This document shows positions 15,755-25,527 of a stretch of 64,000 nucleotides of DNA, piece by piece (the first letter of the stretch is position 1; each line of letters starts with the position of its first letter). The stretch is from JAEUOS01 sp040382235. Lineage in GTDB: Bacteria; Pseudomonadota; Gammaproteobacteria; Burkholderiales; JAEUOS01. Under the pieces are notes generated by a model, which saw only the letters and a program-made list of their open reading frames with translations, made no database searches and had not been told where the DNA came from. The translations under genes were made by a program, and so were the position numbers. The stretch spans positions 24,191-88,190 of the forward strand of contig JBEIFV010000005.1 of the NCBI GenBank assembly GCA_040382235.1, read 5' to 3'.

Positions 15755-16933
15755 TTGAAAACGAATTTATTGGCGATCGCCACTCTCGCCGCCGCGGCGC
15801 TTGCTTCGGCCGCGCCTGCTCAAGCGGCCGACAAGGTCAAGGTCGGTTTCATCAGCACGCTCTCCGGCCCCAATGGCGCGATCGGCGGCGATATCCGCGA
15901 TGCCTTCATGCTGGCCGTGAAACTCAACGGCAACAAACTCGGCGGCCTGCCGGCCGAGGTGCTCATCGGCGACGACCAGTTCAAGCCGGAAGTGGGCAAG
16001 CAGCTGGCCGAGAAGAACATCAAGCTGGACAAGGTCGATTTTCTGACCGGCATCGTGTTCTCCAACATCATGCTGGCATCGGTGCCCGAGGCTTTTTCCA
16101 GCAAGACCTATTACATCAGCCCCAACGCCGCGCCTTCGCCCCTGGCCGGCGCGCAGTGCAACCCGTATTTCTTCGCGGTGGCATGGCCCAATGATGCGTA
16201 TCACGAAGCGGCCGGCCAGCATGCCACCAACAAGGGTTACAAGAACGTCTACCTGATCGCGCCCAACTACCAGGCCGGCAAGGATTCGCTGACCGGGTTC
16301 AAGCGGTTCTACAAGGGCAAGGTGGCTGACGAGGTGTATACCAAGCTGGGCCAGATCGACTACTCGGCCGAACTGGCGCAGGTGCGCGCGGCCAAGCCGG
16401 ATGCCCTGTACATCTTTCTGCCGGGCGGCATGGGCATCAACTTCATCAAGCAGTTTGTCGGCGCCGGCCTGTCCAAGGATGTGCAGTTGATGACGCCGGG
16501 TTTCGGCTCCGACCAGGACATCATCCGCCCGGTCGGCGAGCCGATGCTGGGCCTGTTCGACACGGCGCACTGGGCGCTCGATTTCGACAACGCCGCCAAC
16601 AAGAAATTCGTCGCCGAGTTCGAGAAGGAATACAAGCGCCTGCCTACCGTCTATGCCGCCCAGGCTTACGACACCGCGATGCTGATCGACTCAGCGGTGC
16701 GCCAGGTCAAGGGCAAGATCGAGGACAAGGAAGCACTGGGCCGAGCGCTCAAGGCGGCGAAATTCGAATCGGTGCGCGGCGCCTTCAAGTTCAACACCAA
16801 CAATTATCCGATCCAGAACTACGTGTTGCGCGTGGTCGGCAAGGATAACCAGGGGCGCATCGTCAACAAGACCATCGGCACGGTATTCAAGGATCGTGGC
16901 GATGCCTACGTGCAAGACTGCAAGATGAAGTGA
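15755..16933 (+). CDS. ABC transporter periplasmic substrate-binding protein (LIV type, aromatic-acid-like)
   Basis: Periplasmic receptor (392 aa) for the second LIV-type importer (permeases at 18117-19996). The signal peptide MKTNLLAIATLAAAALASAA ends near AQA, then ADKVKVGFISTLSGPNGAIG. Family segments: NKGYKNVYLIAPNYQAGKDS and TVYAAQAYDTAMLIDSAVRQ. The chosen start is TTG 15755, with GGAGA six bases upstream; a GTG at 15728 would add nine residues but has no ribosome binding site. A two-codon ORF, ATG ATT TGA, overlaps the TTG. Its relation to proteins taking up aromatic acids is inferred from the adjoining dioxygenase. Confidence 0.88.
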   Translation: MKTNLLAIATLAAAALASAAPAQAADKVKVGFISTLSGPNGAIGGDIRDAFMLAVKLNGNKLGGLPAEVLIGDDQFKPEVGKQLAEKNIKLDKVDFLTGIVFSNIMLASVPEAFSSKTYYISPNAAPSPLAGAQCNPYFFAVAWPNDAYHEAAGQHATNKGYKNVYLIAPNYQAGKDSLTGFKRFYKGKVADEVYTKLGQIDYSAELAQVRAAKPDALYIFLPGGMGINFIKQFVGAGLSKDVQLMTPGFGSDQDIIRPVGEPMLGLFDTAHWALDFDNAANKKFVAEFEKEYKRLPTVYAAQAYDTAMLIDSAVRQVKGKIEDKEALGRALKAAKFESVRGAFKFNTNNYPIQNYVLRVVGKDNQGRIVNKTIGTVFKDRGDAYVQDCKMK

Positions 16934-16974
16934 AGCTGTTGGCGGCGCGTCTGCGGCCTGGTGTGGAACCCGGC

Positions 16975-18057
16975 CTAGCTTCCTGCCTGGACCGCGCCGC
17001 CGCTTACCGCGGCGCGTTCGGCTTGGATTTTTCGCCGCAACAGGCGAATCGCCTGCAACTGGCCGGAATCACCGCCCACATCCACCCGCGGCGCCTGCGG
17101 ATCGATATCGATCCAGCGCTGCTGGTTTTCAAACACTTCCCAATCCTGGCGAAAGGCGAGGTCGATCTGTTCGAACAGCATGTCGGTCACCTGCGGCTGA
17201 TCGAGCAGGAAATTGTGTGCCTGGGCCCAGAAGTAGTGGCAGCTCTTGTCCGTTTCCGGCGTGATCGCGTTGAGGTTGCGCATTTCGATGCCGCCTTCGA
17301 GCCGGCCTTCGGCGGCGAACGCGGCCGTCTTGAGGCCTTGTGCGCCGCGCCCGGTATCGAGTGCACCGACATCCAGGCGCACGAAGCAGGGCGGGGTGAA
17401 GTTGATGAACTGCCAGCGATTGACATTGCCCTTGAAGCCGCCGGCCTTCACATAGGTCGGCGGTGCCGGCGTGTCGACCATCCAGCGCGCCACCGTCACA
17501 TCCGCTTCGCCGCGCGTGACCGTCACCCGTGCGGCTTCGGCCGTCGCCTGGTTGCCGATGGTCGATTGGTGCACGAACGACAGATGCGTCAGGTCCAGCA
17601 GGTTCTCGATCACCAGCTCATAGCTGCCCTTGACGTGGTACACCGCGCCGCGCGCGCGCCAGTGCGGATCGTCAAGCCAGTGAAAATCGGTGATCTTGGT
17701 CTCGTCTGCCAGCGCCGGATCGCCCATCCAGACCCAGATCCAGCGATACTTTTCCACCAGCGGGTATTGCCTGACGCGCGCCTGGGGCGGGATCGTGTCC
17801 TGACCGGGGATGCGCACGCAGCGGCCGCTGTCGTCGTAGGTGAAGCCGTGATAGTGGCACTGGATGCAGTCGTCGATGAGCTTGCCCTTGTGCAGCGGAT
17901 AGTGACGGTGGCAACAGCGGTCTTCAAGGGCCACGGCGCGGCCGTCGCGGCGCCGGTAAAGCACCAGCGGCTCGCCCAGGATCATGCGGCCAAAAGGTTT
18001 GTCGGCGTTGAGCTCGTGATCCCACGCCGCGACATACCAGGCATTGCGCAAAAACAT
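16975..18057 (-). CDS. Rieske oxygenase, VanA-like O-demethylase/oxygenase alpha subunit
   Basis: Mononuclear-iron Rieske oxygenase (360 aa) of the vanillate O-demethylase/PaO branch. The start MFLRNAWYVAAWDHEL is diagnostic and sets the start at 18057. Rieske ligands: C48-x-H50 (RCCHRH) and C67-x2-H70 (CHYHGF). The iron site appears in NLLDLTHLSFVH with the usual N-x2-D-x2-H-x4-H spacing. It is divergent from livH and separates the binding protein from its permeases. These enzymes work with a VanB-type reductase, absent here. The substrate may be a methoxylated aromatic, but that is family-level inference. Confidence 0.9.
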   Translation of the reverse strand: MFLRNAWYVAAWDHELNADKPFGRMILGEPLVLYRRRDGRAVALEDRCCHRHYPLHKGKLIDDCIQCHYHGFTYDDSGRCVRIPGQDTIPPQARVRQYPLVEKYRWIWVWMGDPALADETKITDFHWLDDPHWRARGAVYHVKGSYELVIENLLDLTHLSFVHQSTIGNQATAEAARVTVTRGEADVTVARWMVDTPAPPTYVKAGGFKGNVNRWQFINFTPPCFVRLDVGALDTGRGAQGLKTAAFAAEGRLEGGIEMRNLNAITPETDKSCHYFWAQAHNFLLDQPQVTDMLFEQIDLAFRQDWEVFENQQRWIDIDPQAPRVDVGGDSGQLQAIRLLRRKIQAERAAVSGGAVQAGS

Positions 18058-18116
18058 CGATCTCTCCTCGCGCGGCGCGGCGCGCAGTTCCATTCTCCAA
18101 GCCGGATGCACATTGT

Positions 18117-19034
18117 ATGTCGCCGATCCTGATTCTGGAGCAGTCGCTCAACGGCCTGCAGTTCGGCCTGATGCTGTTCCTGCTGGCCGCCGGACTGACG
18201 CTGGTGTTCGGCATCATGGACATGATCAACCTGGCGCACGGCTCGATCTATATGATCGGCGCCTTCCTGGCCGCCAGCCTGGTGGCCGCCACCGGCTCCT
18301 TCGCGCTGGGCGTGGTGCTGGCCATCCCCGCCACCGCCGCGATCGGCATGCTGCTCGAAGTATCGATCCTGCGCCGCCTCTACACGCGTGACCACATGTC
18401 GCAGGTGCTGGCCACCTTCGCGCTCATCCTCATCTGCAATGAAGCGGTACGCATCATCTGGGGCTCGGACATGCAGCTTGCCACGCCGGCGGCGCTCTCC
18501 GGCCCGATCGAACTGATGCCGGGCCTGTTCTACCCGGCCTATCGCCTGCTGGTGATCGGCGTCGGCCTGGTCGTCGCATTGCTGCTGTATTTCATTGTCG
18601 CCAAGACGCGCATCGGCATGCGCGTGCGCGCCGGGGCTTCCAACCGCGAGATGGCCACCGCCATGGGGGTCGACATCAAGCTCCTGTTCACCCTGGTATT
18701 CGGCTTCGGCGCGGCGTTGTGCGCGGTGGCCGGCGCCATGCTGGGGCCGATCTTCGCGGTGCAGGTCGGCATGGGCGACAACATCCTGATCCTGGCCTTC
18801 GTGGTGATCGTGATCGGCGGCATCGGCTCGATTCGCGGCGCGCTGATCGGCTCGGTGCTGGTGGGCCTGGTCGACACCTTCGGGCGCGCCTTCCTGCCGG
18901 CGCTGCTGCGCGAGCTCCTGCCGCCGCAGTTCGCCAGCGCCGCCGGCACCGCGCTGGCGTCGATCCTGATCTATGTGCTGATGGCCGCGGTGTTGTTCTG
19001 GAAACCGCAAGGCCTGTTTCCGGCGAGGGGCTGA
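18117..19034 (+). CDS. livH: Branched-chain-type ABC transporter permease LivH
   Basis: Inner-membrane permease (305 aa) with about eight hydrophobic segments. The N-terminal LEQSLNGLQFGLMLFLLAAG and GIMDMINLAHGSIYMIGAF are the LivH hallmark, and the conserved cytoplasmic EAA-like loop reads RAGASNREMATAMGVD. The stop overlaps the ATG of livM (TGATG). It starts 60 bases from the divergent VanA-like gene, so a promoter must lie in that short gap. It pairs with LivM and the ATPases that follow, completing a transporter with the binding protein at 15755. Confidence 0.93.
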   Translation: MSPILILEQSLNGLQFGLMLFLLAAGLTLVFGIMDMINLAHGSIYMIGAFLAASLVAATGSFALGVVLAIPATAAIGMLLEVSILRRLYTRDHMSQVLATFALILICNEAVRIIWGSDMQLATPAALSGPIELMPGLFYPAYRLLVIGVGLVVALLLYFIVAKTRIGMRVRAGASNREMATAMGVDIKLLFTLVFGFGAALCAVAGAMLGPIFAVQVGMGDNILILAFVVIVIGGIGSIRGALIGSVLVGLVDTFGRAFLPALLRELLPPQFASAAGTALASILIYVLMAAVLFWKPQGLFPARG

Positions 19035-19996
19035 TGCAGCGCGCCGCCACCCTGATCCTTCTGCTGGCGGCACTCGCCTTTCCCCTGGCGATGCGCGCTT
19101 ACGGCCTGGACTATTACACCAGCTTTGCCTCGCGCGTGATGATCTTCGCGCTGGCCGCCGGCAGCCTCAACCTGATTCTGGGCTACGCCGGCATGATCTC
19201 CTTCGGCCATGCCGCCTTTGTCGGCGTCGGTACCTATACCGCCGGTGTGATGATCATCGAGGGCGTGCCCAGCGCCCTGATCGGCTGGCCGCTGGCGATG
19301 CTTTTCGCCGGCCTTCTGGCGCTGGCCATCGGCGCAATGTCCTTGCGTACCCGCGGTGTCTACTTCATCATGATCACGCTGGCCTTCGCGCAGATGATCT
19401 ATTACCTCACCAACTCGATGAAGGCCTATGGCGGCGACGAGGGGCTGAGCCTGCCGGGCCGCTCCACCCTGCCGCTGCTCGACCTCAAGGACGACACCAG
19501 CTTCTACTATGTGGTGCTGGCCATCCTGTGCGTCTCGATGCTGCTCCTCTCCCGCCTGGTGGACTCGCGTTTCGGCCGCGTGATCGTGGCGATCCGCGAA
19601 AACGAGCCGCGCATGGAAGCCATCGGCTATCCGACGCGGCGCTACAAGCTTGTGTGTTTCGTGATTGCCGGCGCCTTTGGTGGCTTGGCCGGCGCGCTGC
19701 TGGCCAATCATGGCAACTACATCAACCCCTCGATCCTGCACTGGACGCAGTCGGGCAACCTGATGATCATGGTGGTGTTGGGCGGGGTTGGCTATCGTTA
19801 CGGCGGGCTGATCGGCGCCTTCACCCTGCTGGGGTTGGAGGAGTTCATCGCCAACCACAAGGTCGCCTGGATGGCCGACCTGTGGCCAAAATACCAGCAG
19901 CACTCGCTGCTGGGCGTAGGCATCATCCTGCTCATCATCGTGCTGTATGCGCCGCGCGGCATCGCCGGCTGGTTTGATCGGAGCCGCCATGGCTGA
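19034..19996 (+). CDS. livM: Branched-chain-type ABC transporter permease LivM
   Basis: Second permease subunit (320 aa). LAAGSLNLILGYAGMISFGH near residues 41-60 is the LivM signature; RFGRVIVAIRENEPRMEAIG is the cytoplasmic coupling loop. The start is the ATG at 19034 overlapping the livH stop; an open frame extends far upstream but only as an antiparallel shadow of livH. Its 3' end overlaps the livG start by eight bases. It forms the heterodimeric pore with LivH. Confidence 0.93.
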   Translation: MQRAATLILLLAALAFPLAMRAYGLDYYTSFASRVMIFALAAGSLNLILGYAGMISFGHAAFVGVGTYTAGVMIIEGVPSALIGWPLAMLFAGLLALAIGAMSLRTRGVYFIMITLAFAQMIYYLTNSMKAYGGDEGLSLPGRSTLPLLDLKDDTSFYYVVLAILCVSMLLLSRLVDSRFGRVIVAIRENEPRMEAIGYPTRRYKLVCFVIAGAFGGLAGALLANHGNYINPSILHWTQSGNLMIMVVLGGVGYRYGGLIGAFTLLGLEEFIANHKVAWMADLWPKYQQHSLLGVGIILLIIVLYAPRGIAGWFDRSRHG

Positions 19997-20740
19997 AGCG
20001 CTGTTGCGCATTGCGGATCTGGTCAAGCGCTTCGGCGGTTTGACCGCCACCGATCATGTCAGCCTGGAAATCGAGCGCGGTGAAGTGCATGCCTTGATCG
20101 GTCCCAATGGCGCCGGCAAGACCACCCTGATCGCGCAACTCTCTGGAAGCCTTGCAAGCGATGCCGGCAGCCTGGCATTCGACAAGACCGACATCACCCG
20201 CATGGCCCAGCATGAGCGGGTGCGCGAGGGCCTGGCGCGCTCGTATCAGATCACCAGCATTTTCGGCAAGTTCTCGGTGCTGGATAACCTGGCCCTGGCG
20301 GTGCAGGCGCGCAGCGGCTCCAGCATGTCGTTCTGGCGCGCGCTCAAGGCCGAGACCGCCTTGTTTGATGAGGCCCACGCATTGGCCGCGCGCGTGGGTT
20401 TGGCCGGTCGCGAGGCAGTACTGGCCGGCAATCTGGCGCATGGCGAGCAGCGCCAGCTCGAGGTCGGCCTGGCGCTGGCGACGCGCCCCAAGCTGCTGTT
20501 GCTGGACGAGCCGATGGCCGGCATGGGGCCGGAGGAATCCGCACTGATGATGGAGCTGGTCGAAAAGGTGCGCGCGGAGGTGACCGTGCTGTTGGTCGAG
20601 CACGACATGGACGCGGTGTTTCGCCTGGCCGACCGCATATCGGTGATGGTGGGCGGGCGCCTGATCGCCACCGGCGCGCCCGAGGAAATTCGTGTAAACG
20701 CCGAAGTGCGAAAAGCCTACCTGGGCGACGAGGTGGCGGC

Positions 20741-20744
<4 letters not shown>
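19989..20744 (+). CDS. livG: ABC transporter ATP-binding protein, LivG type
   Basis: ATPase subunit (251 aa). Walker A GPNGAGKT at residues 38-45; signature region LAHGEQRQLEVGLAL; Walker B LLLLDEPMAGM; H-loop VEHDMDAVF. The ATG at 19989 lies inside the end of livM, and the stop overlaps the GTG of livF (GTGA). It belongs to the second LIV-type importer of the window and is clearly distinct in sequence from the LivG at 217-975. Confidence 0.93.
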
Positions 20745-21486
<742 letters not shown>

Positions 21487-21487
<1 letters not shown>

Positions 21488-21598
21488 GGAAACACTGAAC
21501 AAGTCCGAAGCTTGAGAAAGCCGCTCTTGCAACGGGTTGAATTGAAATGCGCTTCCATTCGATAGTCCGCATGCCAGGGACTTGTTCAGCGTTTTCCT
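21487..21598. mobile_element. MITE-like element or insertion-sequence remnant with ~20-bp terminal inverted repeats
   Basis: The left end AGGAAACACTGAACAAGTCC (21487-21506) is repeated inverted at 21578-21598 as GGACTTGTTCAGCGTTTTCC plus T, with one substitution and one extra T. The 112-base element has no coding capacity and no transposase. The flanks are TGA on the left and TAA on the right, compatible with a degenerate TNA-type target duplication. It sits exactly at the end of livF, so it separates the LIV operon from the flavoenzyme/ligase pair. Confidence 0.65.
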
Positions 21599-21636
21599 AA
21601 ACGGCCGCCGCACCAACCGAGAAGAGTCAGAACGCC

Positions 21637-23115
21637 ATGTGGAAACCCGCACAACGCATCAAGTTCCATCCCGCCACAGGGCGCGTGCCAACGCGTGAAG
21701 AGGCGGCAGGCTCGCGCCTGTTCAGCCCCTTGCACGCCGTGCCGCTGCAACTGGAACAAAGAACCTGGGTGCCGGCGATGGTGCCGTGGCGCTCCAATGA
21801 AGAGGGCGAGGCCACGGTCGACGTGCTGCAGTGGTACGAGCGCTTCGCGCGTGGCCGCCCCGGTGCGCTGGTGATCGAGGCCACCGGCATTCGCGATGTG
21901 CCAAGCGGCCCGCTTCTGCGCATCAGCCATGACCGCTATGTGGAGGGGCTGCGCGCGCTGGTCGACACCATCCGCCGCGCCAGCGCTGGCCATACGAAGG
22001 TGTTCATCCAGATCATCGACTTCCTCAATATCCGCAGGCGCCCGGAGCCGGAAAAATACTTTCAGCGATTTCTGCGCATCACAACGCGCCATCGCGCCCT
22101 GCTCGGCGCCGAGGCCTGGTCCGAGGATGCGGTACGTGCGCACTTGGCCGCGCTGCCGCCCGAGGCGCAGAAGACGATCCTGGACGCGCGTGAATGGGAG
22201 GCCCTGCAGTTTGGTGCGCGTGAGCGCGTGACCGATACCGATCTGCCACACATCCGCGAGCTGCCGCAGACCCTGCCTGGCCTTTTTTCCGCCGCCGCCG
22301 CACGCGCACGCGCGGCCGGTTTCGATGGCGTCGAGCTGCACTACGCGCATGCCTACACCATGGCCTCATTCCTGTCGGCCACCAATACGCGTGACGACGG
22401 CTATGGTGGCGAACGCGCCAAGCGGGTGCGCCTGCCGCTGGAGGTGTACGCGGCGGTGCGCCAGGCCGTGGGGCGCGATTTCGTGGTCGGCTGCCGCTAC
22501 CTGGCCGAGGAGTGCATCGAGGGCGGCAACCAGGTCGATGACGCGGCCTGGTTCGGTGTCGAATTCGCGCGCGCCGGCATGGACTTCATCTCGACCTCGC
22601 GCGGCGGCAAGTTCGACGATGCCAAGCAGCCCGGCATCGGGTCGTCGGCCTACCCCTATACCGGCCGCAGCGGCTATGAGTGCATGCCGCAATACCTGTC
22701 GGACCAGTTCGGCCCGTTCGGCCGCAACATCGCACCCACGGCGACCGTCCGCCGCGCCATCCGTGCCGCGGGCTTTGCCACGCCGGTGGTGTGTACCGGT
22801 GGCGTACACAATTTCGACATGGCCGAAGCCATGCTGGCGCATGAGGATTGCGACATCGTCGGCACCGCGCGCCAAAGCCTGGCCGACCCCGATTGGGCGC
22901 TCAAGACCTCGCTTGGCCTGGGCCAGGAGGTGCGGCTGTGCGAGTACACCAACTATTGCGAGGGGCTGGACCAGAAGCACAAGCAGGTCACCTGCCAGTT
23001 GTGGGACAGGCTGGAGCTCGAGGAATCCGGAATTCGCCTGGCCAGCGACGGCAAGCGGCGCCTGGTGGCGCCGCCCTGGTCGGCGGCGGTAGCGCCGTCG
23101 GCCAGGCAGACATGA
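21637..23115 (+). CDS. NADH:flavin oxidoreductase, old-yellow-enzyme TIM barrel
   Basis: FMN-dependent oxidoreductase (492 aa) of the OYE/2,4-dienoyl-CoA reductase barrel. Family marks: FDGVELHYAHAYTMASFLSA (the catalytic H-x2-H/N region), NTRDDGYGGERAKRVRLPLE, and the phosphate-binding end VVCTGGVHNFDMAEAMLAHE followed by DIVGTARQSLADPD. A cysteine-containing tail (RLCEYTNYCEG, CQLWD) resembles the Fe-S-binding segment of multidomain relatives, but the C-terminal FAD/NAD domain is missing. Its stop overlaps the ATG of the CoA ligase, so both likely act on one CoA-bound substrate. Confidence 0.87.
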   Translation: MWKPAQRIKFHPATGRVPTREEAAGSRLFSPLHAVPLQLEQRTWVPAMVPWRSNEEGEATVDVLQWYERFARGRPGALVIEATGIRDVPSGPLLRISHDRYVEGLRALVDTIRRASAGHTKVFIQIIDFLNIRRRPEPEKYFQRFLRITTRHRALLGAEAWSEDAVRAHLAALPPEAQKTILDAREWEALQFGARERVTDTDLPHIRELPQTLPGLFSAAAARARAAGFDGVELHYAHAYTMASFLSATNTRDDGYGGERAKRVRLPLEVYAAVRQAVGRDFVVGCRYLAEECIEGGNQVDDAAWFGVEFARAGMDFISTSRGGKFDDAKQPGIGSSAYPYTGRSGYECMPQYLSDQFGPFGRNIAPTATVRRAIRAAGFATPVVCTGGVHNFDMAEAMLAHEDCDIVGTARQSLADPDWALKTSLGLGQEVRLCEYTNYCEGLDQKHKQVTCQLWDRLELEESGIRLASDGKRRLVAPPWSAAVAPSARQT

Positions 23116-24752
23116 ACGACGCGCCCCTGGAAGCCTCCGGCTACAGCGACGATTTCGCGCGCGCCAGGTTGCCGCCGCGCAATCAATGGCCGGAACTTGT
23201 GTTCGACCTGCCCGAGCTCGACTACCCGCCACGCCTGAACTGCGCCGAGCATTTTGTAGACCGGCATGTAGCCAGTGGGCTGGGCGCGCGCACCGCGCTC
23301 ATCGGTGCCACGGAAAGCCTGACCTACAGCGAACTGCAGGCGCGCTCAAACCGCATCGCGCGCGTGCTCAGTGAGGACCTCGCGTTGCCCACCGGCAGCC
23401 GCGTGCTGCTGCGTAGCGGCAACAACCTGGCACTGGCGGTCGCCTGGCTGGGCGTGATCAAGGCCGGCTGCATCGCCGTCACCACCATGCCCTTGCTGCG
23501 CGAACGCGAACTGTCGGCGATCGTGAAGAAGGCTGATATCGCCGCCGCCTTGTGTGACCACGCCCTGGCCGATGAAATGCGCCTGACGGTCGCTGCCTCA
23601 AGCGAACTGCGCCACGTGCTGTATTTCAACGCGCCGCCCGCCGCGGCGGAGAGCCTGGAAAGGCTGGCGGCAGGCAAGCCGGCCGGCTTCACCAACGCCG
23701 ATACCGCGGCCGACGACGTGGCGCTGATCGCCTTCACCTCGGGGACCACCGGCGTGCCCAAGGGCACCATGCATTTTCATCGCGACGTGCTGGCTATCTG
23801 CGATGTGCTGTCACGGCAGGTCATCGCACCGTTAGCCGACGACGTGTTCATCGGCACGCCGCCCCTGGCCTTCACCTTCGGTCTGGGCGGCCTGTTCCTG
23901 TTTCCGCTGCGTGTCGGCGCCGCCGGTGTGCTGGTCGAGCAGTGGACCCCCGAAACCCTCCTGGCGGGCATCGCGCGCTTCAAGGCCAGCATTTGTTTCA
24001 CCGCGCCTACCTTTTATCGCAAGATGGCGCCGCTGGCCGCAGCGCATGAGCTTGCGAGCCTGCGCATCTGCGTTTCCTCCGGCGAGATGTTGCCGGCCGA
24101 TACGCGCGCCCAATGGCGGCTTGCCACCGGAATCGAGATGACCGAATGCCTGGGCGCGACCGAGCTGCTGCACGCGTTCATCGCCTGCAGGCCGGGCGAG
24201 GTGCGGCCCGGCGCTACCGGCCGCGTGGTGCCGGGCTATCGCGCCTGCGTGCTGGGTGACGATGGCCAGCCGCTGCCGGCGGGCCGCATCGGGCGGCTGG
24301 CGATCAAGGGTCCGACCGGCTGCCGCTACCTGGACGACGCGCGCCAGGCAAGCTATGTGCAAAACGGCTGGAACCTGACCGGCGACGCCTACCTGATGGA
24401 TGAGGACGGCTACTACTGGTACCAGTCACGCACCGATGACATGATCATCAGTGCCGGCTACAACATCGCCGGCCCCGAGGTCGAGGATGTGCTGCTGACC
24501 CATCCGGCAGTGGCCGAGTGCGGCGTGGTGGGTGCGGCTGACGCGGCGCGCGGGCAGATCGTCAAGGCCTATGTGGTGCTGCGCCCGGGCCATGCGGCCG
24601 ATGACGCCACCGCAGCGGCCCTGCAGGACCTGGTCAAGAGCACGATTGCGCCCTACAAGTATCCGCGCGCGGTCGAATTCGTGGCCGCGCTGCCGCGCAC
24701 CGAAAACGGCAAGATCCAGCGTTACAAGCTGCGCCGCGGCGAACTGGCCTGA
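23112..24752 (+). CDS. AMP-dependent acyl/aryl-CoA ligase (benzoate/2-aminobenzoate-CoA ligase type)
   Basis: Adenylate-forming ligase (546 aa). P-loop TSGTTGVPKG at residues 209-218; the A5 region TECLGATELLHAF; A8 region WYQSRTDDMIISAGYNIAG; catalytic lysine in PRTENGKIQRYKLR near the C-terminus. Length and the NCAEHFVDRHV start fit benzoate- and 2-aminobenzoate-CoA ligases. It is coupled (ATGA) to the OYE-like gene. In the 2-aminobenzoyl-CoA route an OYE-like domain also acts on the CoA ester, which makes a similar pairing here attractive, but this is inference. Confidence 0.88.
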   Translation: MNDAPLEASGYSDDFARARLPPRNQWPELVFDLPELDYPPRLNCAEHFVDRHVASGLGARTALIGATESLTYSELQARSNRIARVLSEDLALPTGSRVLLRSGNNLALAVAWLGVIKAGCIAVTTMPLLRERELSAIVKKADIAAALCDHALADEMRLTVAASSELRHVLYFNAPPAAAESLERLAAGKPAGFTNADTAADDVALIAFTSGTTGVPKGTMHFHRDVLAICDVLSRQVIAPLADDVFIGTPPLAFTFGLGGLFLFPLRVGAAGVLVEQWTPETLLAGIARFKASICFTAPTFYRKMAPLAAAHELASLRICVSSGEMLPADTRAQWRLATGIEMTECLGATELLHAFIACRPGEVRPGATGRVVPGYRACVLGDDGQPLPAGRIGRLAIKGPTGCRYLDDARQASYVQNGWNLTGDAYLMDEDGYYWYQSRTDDMIISAGYNIAGPEVEDVLLTHPAVAECGVVGAADAARGQIVKAYVVLRPGHAADDATAAALQDLVKSTIAPYKYPRAVEFVAALPRTENGKIQRYKLRRGELA

Positions 24753-24815
24753 AACGGCGGCGCCTGGTCAGCCTGCGCGGTCGGACGCGCACGCTGGTGC
24801 AACCGCTTCGATGCT

Positions 24816-25412
24816 TCAGGACTTGCCGCCGCCGGTGCGCCGGACTTCGTCGGCCAGTTCTGGGCCGGTTTTGTAATGCGGCACACGGTTGAAGACGTAG
24901 CGCTTGACGCGCTGGAAGAAGGCGTTGGAACCCTTGACCTCTTCGTTCCAGTACTTGTCAGCCAGTGCGATATTGCGCGGCAGGTCCACATAGAAGCCGT
25001 CGCGCGAGCCCTTGCCACCGAACGTATAGAGCTTGCCATTGATTATCCGCCAGGAATCGGCATCGCCACCCCACGGAATGCCGTACACGATGCCGTTGGC
25101 GCAATAGCCGTTGTATTGCGGTATGTACCTGGCCGGTTCGCGGTCGAACAGCGCCTTGTGCTCAGCCGTGGCGAAGCGGAAGGTGACGCCGTCGATCACG
25201 CTCTTGATCGCCGGGCTGCCCAGGCGGTGCCGGCTCTCGGTGAAATAGGCCACCACATCATGGCCGAACAGCATCAGGTGCGCATCCTCGGCGTCGGCAA
25301 CCGCGTTGAGCGGGCGGATCGAGCCGTTCGGGCTTTGCGTGATCAGCGGCGCGCAGGCCGACAAGGTGGTGATGAAAAGAGTGGCGAGAATCAGCCTGGA
25401 CAGGGATTGCAT
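24816..25412 (-). CDS. YHS-domain lipoprotein
   Basis: Predicted outer-membrane or periplasmic lipoprotein (198 aa). The signal MQSLSRLILATLFITTLSAC ends in a lipobox, with the acylated cysteine at residue 20. The mature part has a YHS-like domain: HDVVAYFTESRHRLGSP, then FRFATAEHKALFDREPARY and IPQYNGYCANG, followed by WRIINGKLYTFGGKGSRDGF. Such proteins may bind metal or sense it. The start at 25412 is chosen over the longer frame because it gives an intact lipoprotein signal. It is convergent with the ligase gene. Confidence 0.82.
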   Translation of the reverse strand: MQSLSRLILATLFITTLSACAPLITQSPNGSIRPLNAVADAEDAHLMLFGHDVVAYFTESRHRLGSPAIKSVIDGVTFRFATAEHKALFDREPARYIPQYNGYCANGIVYGIPWGGDADSWRIINGKLYTFGGKGSRDGFYVDLPRNIALADKYWNEEVKGSNAFFQRVKRYVFNRVPHYKTGPELADEVRRTGGGKS

Positions 25413-25527
25413 GCGGGCCTTTCGGGTGTGCGGCGCTATGGCGGGGGATCGCAGGGCAGGGCGCCTGCGGATTGTCGCCAATCTTACGCCACGCGTGGGT
25501 AGCTGCGCGCGGCTTCAGCGACAGGCT

